Below, in pieces: positions 23,880 to 36,200 of a stretch of DNA of 64,000 nt. The notes under the pieces are model-generated. The model saw only the letters and a program-made list of their open reading frames with translations, searched no databases and had not been told where the DNA came from. The stretch comes from Aradus depressus. Taxonomy: Eukaryota > Arthropoda > Insecta > Hemiptera > Aradidae. Positions within the stretch are counted from its first letter, which is position 1. Each line of letters begins with the position of its first letter. A program made the position numbers and the translations under genes. The stretch is taken from NCBI GenBank assembly GCA_963662175.1, contig OY759216.1, positions 52,469,087 to 52,533,086 of the forward strand, written 5' to 3'.

Positions 23880-23968
23880 TCTTCTGGTATCAGTCAGTGT
23901 TCCTTCCTGTCAGTCCAGACACCCCGGCGGTATGGCAGAACAGACTGAATATTCATATAAAAAATAAT
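23880..23968 (+). other. Orphan exon-like segment with strong acceptor
   Basis: A good 3' splice site (TTCTTTCTTTCAG ending about 23875) is followed by an open frame coding NIFWYQSVFLPVSPDTPAVW and then a lysine/asparagine-rich tail to TAA. Its GC content is higher than the surroundings. I do not recognise the protein and found no partner exon, so it may be a chance open frame or an unrecognised terminal exon. Confidence 0.25.
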
Positions 23969-25837
23969 ATTTTTCTGTACTAAGACTAAGTTACTGAATG
24001 AATGAATAATAATAAAACAATATAAATCTTTGAATTAATAAATACAAATACAACAATATAAATCTTTTTTATTTAAATACTTAAAAATGACATTAAGAAT
24101 CATGAAAAAGTACATATAATAAAAATAAAGAACTATGAATTTAATACCATTTTATTGAAATCAATAAAAGAATTGGTATTTAGATAAAATAAAGTTAGTA
24201 ATAAATATAATAAAAATAAAAAACTTATTTTCTCATTTCTATTATAATCCATTACTGTAAAAGAGTAAAGTATATAGATAAGTAGCTGGAAATATATACT
24301 TATATATTTTCTTAGAATGCGAATTAAATATATATTTTATAAAAAATATATATATTTTTAATTATATATACAAACATTTTACACAAAAATGACATGATAA
24401 ACATATAAAGGAGGAACCTCCTTTAAAAAAAAATGTCAAAAATAATGCCGAAGATATATACGAATTGTTTATATAAATAAGTCATATAAAGCTAATATTT
24501 TATTTTTGATTACAAATATGCAGCTTTACACACATAAACAAACTTTTCTACAGGCATTTATCTACTTACAAAGCTATATCAAACAAAATATAGTTTACAA
24601 ATTATTGAAAATAATACATAAATATATGTATATAGTATATGAATGAGCGTTACGAAATTATGTACAAAACACACTCATTTATGAAGTAAGGATGTTATTG
24701 ATTCATTGGCCTTAATAAGAAAAATTAGTCTTCCTCCATGAGCTTCATAATCACATGACATAAAAAAACATGTAAGAGACTACTACAGATTCTACAAATC
24801 ATATTTGGAAACAGATAAATACAATACATATAAAATAATAAAGTCAAAAAGATAAAATTCTACCGATAAGTGCCTTAATTTTTTTAAAGGACTTTCTTTT
24901 TGAAGTCTTCATTTTAAAAATTTTATTTTTTTACGAAGTATAATATATATATATATATATTTTCATAAATTGTATTTGTACTATTTCGGTTTCCCTGATT
25001 AGTTGGAAACCTAATATGAATAGGAAAGAATTAGACTATTGTTATTATGATGATTGTGTGGAGATACATCGCTCATTTGTTGCAACAGTGACAACTCAAA
25101 AACTGTGATTTCCCAGGTAGAGCAATTCAAACTTTTGACATGTAATAACTTTGATGCATTCCTTCCAAAATAACTTGTGAATACAATATAAAATAAATGA
25201 AAATGTACAGTAACAGCTATAGGCCTCATTGAGGTTTCTCCCTTAACCTCATAACTACCCTCACTTTGAATGATGACATTCTTGCAGCAATAATTGTTTT
25301 TCTTGGCGAGCAGTTGAAGCTCACATGTGTCGTTCGCTCAAAATATATATGAGAATGGTTCCTCCTATGGCCATTACTCAAAAACGCTAAAAATTTTTAG
25401 TTGTGTCGTTGTTGCAGCAAATGTGCGACATGTAAAATTATACAAATATATTATTTAAAAACATCAATGCTCGTTACATCTTTTTATTTATTACTTTTGG
25501 TTTTCATTTTTTTATTATTTTAAATTTTATTCCTCTATTGTAGTAGAAAAAAATGGATGCTGTTACAATGCAGCAGATACTCTCCGATTACGTGAACAAT
25601 ATAGTTTATTTTAAAGATTGCCATCCAACTTAAATATTCTTTTGAGGTTAATTTATTTATAAAAAGGTTATGAGTTAAATTCAATGACAGGACGGTTTTT
25701 GTAAAAACAAACTCCAGAAAATAAATAAGAAAAATTCCAAATTTCCCCGGTACCAAAATTTTTCTTTAATAAATTTCATTATTTTTTTGATTAAGACTAG
25801 GATTGGTCTCATATAGCCCAATAAATAGTGCTGATGT

Positions 25838-25869
25838 TAATGTGAGAGGGGGGGGGGGGAGGGGGGGGA
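25838..25869. repeat. Poly-G tract
   Basis: A G run with two A interruptions in intergenic DNA, a possible G-quadruplex former. Confidence 0.85.
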
Positions 25870-26229
25870 CAAATAAGTTTACAATCGTTAGTCATGAGCG
25901 ACGATTGACTTTCCATTTATTTCTTATTTTCGGCAAGAAATCCTAGTCTTAAATCTACGAAAACGTACAATAAAATACATTAAAAAATAAATTGTTTATG
26001 TCTAACATTGCCTAACCGGAGTTGATATGTGAGTGGCGGCTCTTCGGGAGAAATTGCACCTCAACTTTGTAATTGTTAAGTACTGACCCGTCCACAGGGC
26101 GGGGGGGTTTCTGGATCCGACTTATCGTAGGAAGTATGTCAACAAGGTATCATGTTGCTATCAGGCATGTCAGGTTACAAGTATGTAAAATAAATGAAAA
26201 TGACTAAAACAATGAATTTAAAACTTGGC

Positions 26230-26392
26230 GCGGTAAAAAACCTTGAGTACGTCGTCCTTCGGATGGGACGTTAAGGTCCCGAGGCTGTGCGATGTCAGGT
26301 ATCGTTAAAGCCCTATCTTAAATAACTAAACATAGGAAGACAAAATTTAGAACTGCCACGGTAGAGTCGGGATTCACCAAAGGGCTAGTATG
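26230..26392 (+). mobile_element. SINE family A, 5'-truncated copy
   Basis: It begins in the body (CCTTGAGTACGTCGTCC, then GGATGGGACGTTAAGG) and runs to the GTAGAGTCGG block. The tRNA-like head is missing. Confidence 0.75.
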
Positions 26393-27203
26393 CAACATTG
26401 ACCTCGCAACCCTAAAAAAAACTGTTAAAATAAGATTAAGTAAAAAATTAATACAATTTTTTGCCTGATAATGGTTTTATTTATTTTTAAAAAACATGAG
26501 TTGAACAAAATAAGCGACGATAACCTGACGTTGAACCAATAACCCCAGGAATCGAAATTATTTGAATAACCCAGTACTGACATTAAAAACACTGTCAGGA
26601 AAAGAGGAGGGGGGGGGGGGGATTATGAAATACACCATTGATGTGAAGATCAGAATAAGATTTAAGTAAAAATACATTTTCAGATGATAAAATTAATAAG
26701 AAATTTCTTAATAAACGGAAAAAACATGGGAAAGCATATTTATTAAAAATACGTTTTTCATAAAATGTTTTTTCATACATTCCGATTAATTGTGTTTCGA
26801 CTAATTATAATTGAATATTTTGAATCGAGCTGTATTCAACTAATTGTGCTCCGAGGTGTTATTTTTCGACGAAATGCTTACCTCGACCTAAGTTACAGCT
26901 AGGCTATCAACCCTCATAAACAGAAGGGCTCTAATGACCCAGACCCAGTCAGTCGGGAAATTCAGTTTCCAACCTAGCCGATCCAACAATTGAAAAATAT
27001 ATATTATTTTCTTTTTTTACAGTCCATAAAATGGCCATGATACCTACCAAGAGCCGCCACTACACATACAAATATCGGTATTAAATGTACACATTTCTTA
27101 CGAAAAAAAACACCAAGAAAGAAAACACTGATAACGAAATTGTCGATAAAATCAAAGATAAATGAAGAAGGATGATACGTACAAGATAAAAAAAAAAAAA
27201 TCT

Positions 27204-30200
27204 TCAATCATGTTTCGAGGACATTGGAGGAAATTCATCGTTGTCTTCCAATTTGAATGCATCCTTTTCAGGCTTCTTCGTGGCCAAACTCATTTCTCGA
27301 AATTTCTCAGACTCTGAAAAAATAAAATAAAAATAACAAGGATAGAAAAATAGTAAAGAAAAATGTAGATCAAAGCCGATGGAAGCCAACATTGCGTTAA
27401 GTAATCTGGCACCAATTTGCTGGTATATATAAATTCTTTTATATTATACGCAGTAAACTTACAAACGAGTAAATTGTATTGATGTATTTAGTACGGTTCT
27501 GGGAACAAAATGCGGACGTATGAATTCACAAAACTCACGTACTATATTTCTTCTAGGCTTGTAAAAACGGATTTTTTAAAATCTCTATTTCTATTAAATA
27601 GTTTTCAATAACGAACTACCAAATCTCTTTTTTTTTAATAAATGATTTGATTGTTATTCACTAAAGTCCGCTTTAACTAAATGATGATTGAATGAGTCCC
27701 CACTCCGGGGCTCTGGACTCGGTCTCCCTACCCCCACCTAGAGGCAGATATCAGGGATTGGTAAGGGAGTAGAGTGGGGTTAGGCAAGATCGGTCCAGAG
27801 ACGAGGAATGGGGACTCATCCGAGAGAAATGTCAGCTGAAACGGACAATTTATACGGGGTTTTCGGAAACATCTCGATTCTCGGCTTCTGCTGAGGCTCG
27901 TTGGGAAGCCAATGCCCCTCTCTAACGACATTATACTATCGACTATTCCAACAGGGTCGGTTCATGCCTATCAACTTTAAAATCACCATTGGAATCAGGA
28001 GTCAAGTGGGGCCTAATTTGTCCGGTACATTTTTGGATTTTTTTTTTTTTTCGAAATTTTTTCTCACAATCACCCAAATCAATTAACTAACTTCCTGTTT
28101 CTAAAAGGACTAGAATATGATGTGAGCTTTCAGGTGAAGTATTCCATGAACACTTTCAGAAATTCTTCTCCTCTCCGGCCTCCTTTCTGAAAAGGGTTCG
28201 AAAAATGGCAACGCTCCCAAATTTTTCATAACTTTGTAATGTAACATATCACTCAAAAACTTATTTGAATAATATATGTTTAGAAACAGGAAGAATTAAA
28301 TTTATTTTTCAATCGGATGACAACTAATAACGTTTTTTAGAGCCGATATCCCACTTAAAAATAATACATCGAAAAATATTTCGAACAAGTTCTGAGAGAC
28401 CATTAAATCGAGACATAACGTGACCCCCCATTTCATCAAAATTTTTAATTTTAGTGAGCATAGAGCGACCCTGGTGGAAGGCTGAGTGTTATCTCGTTAG
28501 AAAGGGTTACTTTTCTATGAGCTCTCTCCCAAATCTAGTATACTAGAATGCGAGATATTCAGATATTTTTGAACAACTGGGTAATTTTGAGTAAGCAATA
28601 AAAGAAAAGCCAAAGAAAATATACCATAATAGAAGTATAATAATTTACAAGATGAATTTAATAATTAATAATAATTTATTGTAAAGTATATGTAAAAGTA
28701 TGTAATATGTAAAGTATATTAAAAGACAAGAAATATATACAAAATTTAATAATAAATATAATATAAATGTCAATATATAAACCTTACTCATTGGATTCTA
28801 ACCTGACATGATGCCTTGTGGATCGCCCCTCAGAATGCCAGCGTAACTACTAATCGAGCCTTAACACACAAAAATACAAAACACACAACACCTTAGAGCC
28901 TTGCTGCTTTCTTATTTATAGTATCTATCATTTTACTGCAAGCTGTTTATTCTACATTCAACCATGCACACTTTGCTCATCTCTGAAAATTATTATTACT
29001 ACAAAAAAGAAGTTCCTCATCTTGTTGATTATAATTTAAAATTCAGTTAATATAACACTGTCAAAAATGATTTAAGTTTCCTGACATGTGACATATGATT
29101 TCGATGTTATATATATATACATATATTTTTTAAGCTTTAGGGAATCCGGAAATATAATTTTGCCTTAATTTACCAGAGAAGTAGAAAGAACTTTTTTTTA
29201 TTGGATACGTATACCAGAAAAAAGAAAAAAAATCGCGCATGTTCTGTCATTTGAATTTTACTTCCTGCTGCACTTGGATTTATTCGTCTAACATCTTGGT
29301 GCAAGTAGCTTTCAACAGATTTCAGTACAAGTGACCTAAATGAGAGACAAGTCCTAACAGAAAATAAATAAATACTAGTGTTGACAAGCCCTGATTTTAA
29401 AATTTCTTTCAAAATTTTAGTCATTACTTCGAAACAATCGAGTGTGCAATGATATGTTTACTGTTGAGAGGCGAAATAAATAAATGTAATTTAGATGGTC
29501 AAAAAAATTATAAACTAGCGTGGCCATGAGCTGTCGCCAGTTTTCAAGACAAACTTTATGTTTCATACCGGGGATTATAAATAATCTGTATGACGAACCC
29601 AGCCGAGGGAGGCTCTTAGTTTATTTTATCTGGGAGGTAAAATAAACTTAAGCACGCCGTCCTTCAGATGGGACATTAAGCGATGGTCCCGAGGCTGTAC
29701 GATGTTAGGTACTCATTAAAGACCCCTATCCTAGGTGAATAAAAATTTACGGTAGGCAAAATTTAGAACTTCTACAGTAGATTCGGGTCATGTCCACCAG
29801 AGTGACGAAAGAACGCTCTGGTAATATGCGATACGACCACGCAGTTAAAGACCGGGCCTGAGTCATAATAACTAACTACATAATTTGTCATAATCAGAGT
29901 AAAAAAGAAATCATATGCCGCATTATAAGGAAACATTTAACAAAAGGGAAGATTTCTTTAAGTGTCATTAAAAAAACTACCAATCTTTGGAGTAACACAC
30001 AACATTATCAGAATGGATGGATTTATATTACAGAAAATTATGCGTGTAAACAGTCAATAATTAATTATCTTTTATCAGCTCTCTTGTAGAAAAATAAAAT
30101 TTAAATCTAAATCTAATAGCTGAAACCGGGTTTGAGTCACAAAACAAAAATCATATTTCATTCATTATTTAGTATTAATATAAAACGTCACATCAACAAA

Positions 30201-33200
30201 ACGGAAAAATGGGGGAAAAATAATAATAATAATGAGCTGATCGCTACTTACTATTCAATTATGTACAAAAAAATATATATATATAAAAAATAAATGAAAT
30301 AAATAATAATATGAAGAAATAATTAAATAGCAAAAATGGATCAAATAACATGCGCAGATATTTAATGAAGAAAATAATTTGATACATGCACTTATCAACC
30401 AAATAATAATAACATTACTTATATTTTTCTTAATTTTCATTTATATCTTGATAATTCTGATAATATTTGTGTTTATCAGTAAATGTCTCAGAATGAACTG
30501 ATACTTAATATTCAATCATGAAAAAAAAATTTTTTAATTATAAAAAATGTATGAAATAACATGCACACGTACTTGAGAAATAGAAGAAAATAATTTGATA
30601 CATGCACATAACAAACAAATAATACGAGAGTAAGTTAACTTTCTTTATTTCCTAATTTTTATTTTCTGTAATATGTAAGTCTGATAAGATTTGTGTTTAT
30701 CAGTAAATGTACCTATAACAAAGGTTAATTAATGACTTTTTTTTCAAATTGAAATTTATTTGTTTTATAAAACTGATGTAAACGTGTTTGGGGACAGATT
30801 GGCAATTTGATCTATTCAGCTCTAGCTACAAAAAAAATCCGCCCTTTTTTTAAGCTATTCTTTCCCGATGTCTGAAAACATGAAATCTCGGTTTATCGTT
30901 AAACATTAACAAATTTTTGTCCTATTGAAAAAAAAAAAAAACATATCAGGTTTGACTGGAAAGAAAATACCTTTTGAAAGTCAAATGACACAGATAAGAA
31001 TTAATAGAATCAGTTAAAATCGGAGAAATCAAGTAAAGCAGGTTAAGCGAAATAAATATATTTTTACTAATTGTAATAACTTCACTGCAGTGGATTAATT
31101 CCCGAATCCAAAATATTATCGGTTTATGGAAGTTTTTCATTTTAATTAACATATAAGGTCAGTAACAATAAAAAAAAAAAAAAGAACAATAATCAAGAAA
31201 GAACACACCTTGAATAGTTGCTACGTAAGAGGACTTGATAATAGAGCCACCGACCAAAGGGAATCTCAGGGAAAAATAAACGGCATTCAATGTCAAGTAA
31301 ACCAAATTAAAAAAAACAAATAATTTCCATCTGGCTGAAGTCTGTGGCAGACGGCTATTGTAGACCGACAACATGTTTTCTTTATCTGTATTATACGATA
31401 TACAGCAATATAGGGGGTTAAATTTTTGAACAATAGCAAAATGTGACATCTTCCATTCCAATATTCTCCATACCTGAACCTGATTAACACTTTTAAAATT
31501 TGATATATTTCTATAAGTAAAATGGAAGATCTTTCAGGTAACTATGATTATTTTCTTAAGTAATTTGAGTCAGTTTAAAAAAAAAGTCGGAGATGTCGCA
31601 ATGTTGGGAATATAATTTTTACATTTAAAAACCTAAAAAAATCAAATTGCCTCTGAAAATTATAGGAAAACATTATCTGAAACAGAGTTCAATTTACTGT
31701 TAGAAAATCTATCTGAACCCTCAAAACCTATTCACTGAGTACCAAGAATCTTGGCAAGGAAAACTTCATTTTTTGCTATTGTTTTAAGACTTAACTCTCT
31801 ACTTTTCTGTATATAGTAGAGATAAAGTGGACATATTTCAGGTGTGTTGTCAGATCTACTAAAGCTATTTACCCAACAAGTCTGAGCCACATCGGAAAAC
31901 CTCATTTTTTTGAGGACCCACTTGACATGGAATGGCCTATAATATATATATGAGAGAGAGAGAAATATAGAGGGAAGAGAATAATTTGAAAATGAAAAAA
32001 ACATTTAGAAACCCTCTGGAAGAAAGATTTTTCGTACCTGGCACATCCACAGACCACAAAGCGCCCGTCTGCGTCCAAAACGGTCTATACGCGTCTAAAA
32101 AGTGACTTTTTCAACAATTCTTGTTCTTCATCTTCGTCTCCTAAGAAGGACCTACAGCCCAAACGGCTGAAGCGATTTCGACCTACGTTCAGCCTTTTAA
32201 AACATAACTCAATATCCGATCAAGAGAAGCGTAGCCAGTAAACAAAACCATTAAAAAGTTTCAATTTTTCAGCACTTTTCAAATGTAATTTCTTGATTTG
32301 TATAAACAAGGTTTCTTCTAATGAAATGTTATCATTCCCACAAAAACAACTTTGCTGTAAAATTCAGTCAAGTAATGTTGAAGACAGAACCTCAGTAAAA
32401 AAAAAGGAATACCAAAAATCAATGCCTCCACCTACCCATTGTACCACCTTTGGAAATATCTGTAGACCTTCCACTCTTCTGCGCATGAACTCCGTCCCAG
32501 AGCTCCTCCTTAATTCTTAGCTCCTAATGGTAATCATCACTTGGCCTAGCTACTATTATTTTAGATTTTCCGCTTCCACTTGAACGAGGGTGAGAACAAT
32601 AAACCCCTTGACAAGCTAATATAAGGAAAAAACCTGACGAAAGGAGGGGCAGCAGGAGTCTCTAGGGGGTCGGACTCTCATACCTGCCTAATTGTTCGTC
32701 TTTCTTCAGCAACATGCGCTTTTCTATACCGCAGGCCAACATATCCAGGATGTAGTCATCTTATATATCCGACCTGTGAGCCATCTAAAGACAGCCTCAG
32801 CCTTGGCTTGGATTTATAATAATCCTACCGGTCTATCCCTCAATCTTGGATCAACATCCATTAGCCTTTTAAAAATGTCACAACAATAACTCAGGAGGAA
32901 GGGCATGCCAGCATTTACCGTACAATTTCATTAATAACTCAACAAAGCCTTCAGCTCTTAGGTATGACTTATGTTTTCTAAGATTGCCGATTGTCCGCCG
33001 TCTATTGAATTGTTTTATAGTTTCGAACCATAAGTATCTATTTTAATACTAAATTTTATGAAACTTTTTTTTTATCGATTGGTGTATGAGTATTTCTTTG
33101 ATTAATCAATTTTTTCATGTCTTCTAGGGTGAGTAATTTAGATTTTTATGAAAAAATCAAACAGCCGTTTCGCAGTTCCCAAAGTTGGGGATTAAGGTAG

Positions 33201-36200
33201 AGGTTTGCGACGGTGTTCATGCGCAGAAGGGTGGAGGATCTGAAGATATTTTCAGAGTAAGTACAATTGGTAGTAATGATTTTTCATACCATTACTTTTT
33301 CCGAATGGGATACTATTTTAAACATTACTTGGCGGAACTTCACAGCACTTTTGTTTTTATGAGGATACATATAAATTACCTAAAAATACTTATAATTTAA
33401 AACAATGTATGGTCAGATTTCCCGCAAAACCTTTCATCAAATAGAAAGATCTGCAAAAGGCAAAAATTTGGCCAAATTAATCTGGCAAGGCTAGCGAAGA
33501 GAAGTGTACTTGAAAGGTTGGAAACTTGAAGAGTGACTCACATACAGACATACATAACAAGATGGAGAAAATTCAAAAATGTTCACCAGAATTTCCAGGA
33601 TCGTCATCGATGGCAGACGAGTCACCTGGAGCCTCTGAGGGGCCCCCTCTCAATGACCGAGGCGGCTCCGTTGAAGGCACTGGCTTCTTTATCAAGCTTA
33701 TTCAGTGGAAGTCAAAACATACATTAGTCATTTTAAAAAACACCAAATTTCAAAAACACCTAAAAAACTGTAAGACATATTTTGACAATACACTTCAAAC
33801 TTTTCAAGGATTGTATAAATCTATTACAAAGTGCCCAACTCTTGTGTTAAAATAAATTCACAGCTCTGGAAGAGCGAACATTTTAAAGTAGTCAAAATAT
33901 GACTTTTTTGAAGTTTTCCTATTGGATTTTTGGCTAGGGGCTTCAAATTTTTTTTTCACAATTTTTGTATAGCTAATATATAATATAATATAAATATATA
34001 TACCAGTTCAGGAGAATCTACTACTACATAAAAAAAAGTAACCAAATCGGTTCAACGTTTTAAGAGTTATGTAGGAAAGTGCAAACACACTAACAAATGT
34101 TCAGATAAAATGCATTAACCCTATTTTATTTCATTGGTGTTAATCATTCGTTAATATTATCATATAATAAATTGGAAAAAGAAACGGAAGGAGAATCATT
34201 TTCCCGGCATGGACTTATGTAACGCCGGTTAAAAGGGAGTATGTTCTTTAAGCTTCTCTGGGGTGCTTGTTGGTTCATTTTTACCGGCGTTCCTTCAAGA
34301 GGTGTCTCCGTTCTGACAATTAGATAGTTCAAGACAATTCCATGCCTCTTCTTCAGATCATAATGAACAATGACGTTCACTGCGATCAAAATATTGACAG
34401 AAAGGACACCCCTCTGAAAGAAATTCTAGAAAAAAGTGAACCTTAGGCCAACCTCACATTAGGCAATTCCGAAGCGACGCGACTGATACTCAAGTATCAG
34501 CCATTTCAGTTGCCTATGGGTATGATACCCATAGGCAACTTTTCTCCTCACACTGAGGATATTGTGCAGCGACTAGGATCTCTTCAGTCTCCATCTAGCC
34601 GTGGCGAGAAGCTGAGTTGTTCACCATGTCAAGTGAAGATTCTTCAAGTGATGAAGATGTCGTTGTGTCTTATTATTATTATAGAAAAAGGAAAATCCGA
34701 AGATTATGGCGCCATCCTTACATTGAAAGGAATATTAACTATTTGTTGGTGCTAAAGAGCTGGAAAAGTCGGATTCCAAGTTCGTAGCATTCTACCGAAT
34801 GACGAAAGAATCATTCCTACACTTGATTGGCATTGTTTCTCCATCCATAAGACAGAGGAACACACAAATGCGGGAATGTGTGAGTGCAGAAGAGTGTGTT
34901 CACTAGCCATTGCGAGGCGACGCAGGAGACTCAAGGGACGGGCGACCTTCCTAGCAGGTCGCTTGAGACTGGTAGGATACGCGTCTCCTGGGAGTGGCGT
35001 CGTTTGTGTCTCCCCACCACTCAACATAGGAAGTGACTTTTAAGATACCCTCAAGATATTTGAGTATCAGTCGCGTCGCTTCGGAATTGCCTAATGTGAG
35101 GTTGGCCTAAGAGAGATTATACAATTTTAACTTGGGATTTGACAAAAAATCATAATTTCCGAGAAAATGTCATCTCGAAGAAAATAGGATGCATTTGTGC
35201 TCTGAGAGAGCAATTATGCAGCTGACTTATTTCCAGATGCTCAGGATATTAACTTATTATGATTAGTTTTCATTCCAATTAAAACCAAATTAAATTAAGA
35301 CGGAGTTAACAAAAAAAGGAAAATGGAAGAGGGTCGCCGGATAAGAGAGGTCTACTGTGGAGGGTAGTTCACGATAGAACTCCCATCTTAGTGGCGAATG
35401 AGATCTCCAGCGATATAACAAAGTAATAACCCACTGGAAGGAGTGACATATCGATATAACTCGATAAAATTTGGTGGGGACTATTCTTGAATCACCAAAG
35501 AAATATATAATAAATACGTATATATATTCTATATGTATAGAAAGTACTTACCTATGCTGTTTGGTAAGTATACAATCTCCACCTGAATTTTTATCTATAT
35601 TATAGATGTAAAGAAGTCCTTCAGAAGAGGCTACTAAAAGCCTCAACGCTTTCTGGATCCTGCAATGATAGTGCAACGTTCATAAATCAAATCAAGTCAT
35701 GCATATAAATGTTAACACATATCTTAGTATACTCTTAATTTTGACTAATTTTGTGCGAAAAATGGACGCTCCTATTCAATGTGAAAGTTGTTTCAAAAAC
35801 AACGTTTGAAAAATAAAGTTTCAATGAAAAGTAGAGGCCAGTACTTGAAGACTATGATTTTAACCAGAGTGAGTAGCACTTGAGTTGTCAGCCACGCAAC
35901 TTCAAGCCAGAAGCGGTGCATTTGAGAATGCGTGTTTCTTTCCCTTCTTTTGAGCACAAAAATACGGAGTTTCCTTGTACCCATCTAGACTGAAACCTCG
36001 TCTTTTTTTTCTATATACTTTTAACATTATGACAGACGAACTGCAGAATGCTGCACTATATCAGTGTACCTCTACTTATAATGCAACATCATTCATCCAT
36101 AAAACTTAACACTTTATTCACTAAAATATCTGATAGTATTTCAACTGCTAGTATCAACATGTAAATAAAAAATATTTTAACTATTTACAATTTTGTTACT

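Larger units (their letters stand above)
22494..27203. other. Intergenic region between convergent GSKIP and WIPI2
   Basis: AT-rich, with TA dinucleotide runs (about 23428-23442, 24942-24960) and G-rich tracts (25849-25868, 26606-26620). One exon-like segment at 23880-23983 and a truncated SINE at 26230-26392 are described separately. The WIPI2 3' UTR must lie at the right end. Confidence 0.5.
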
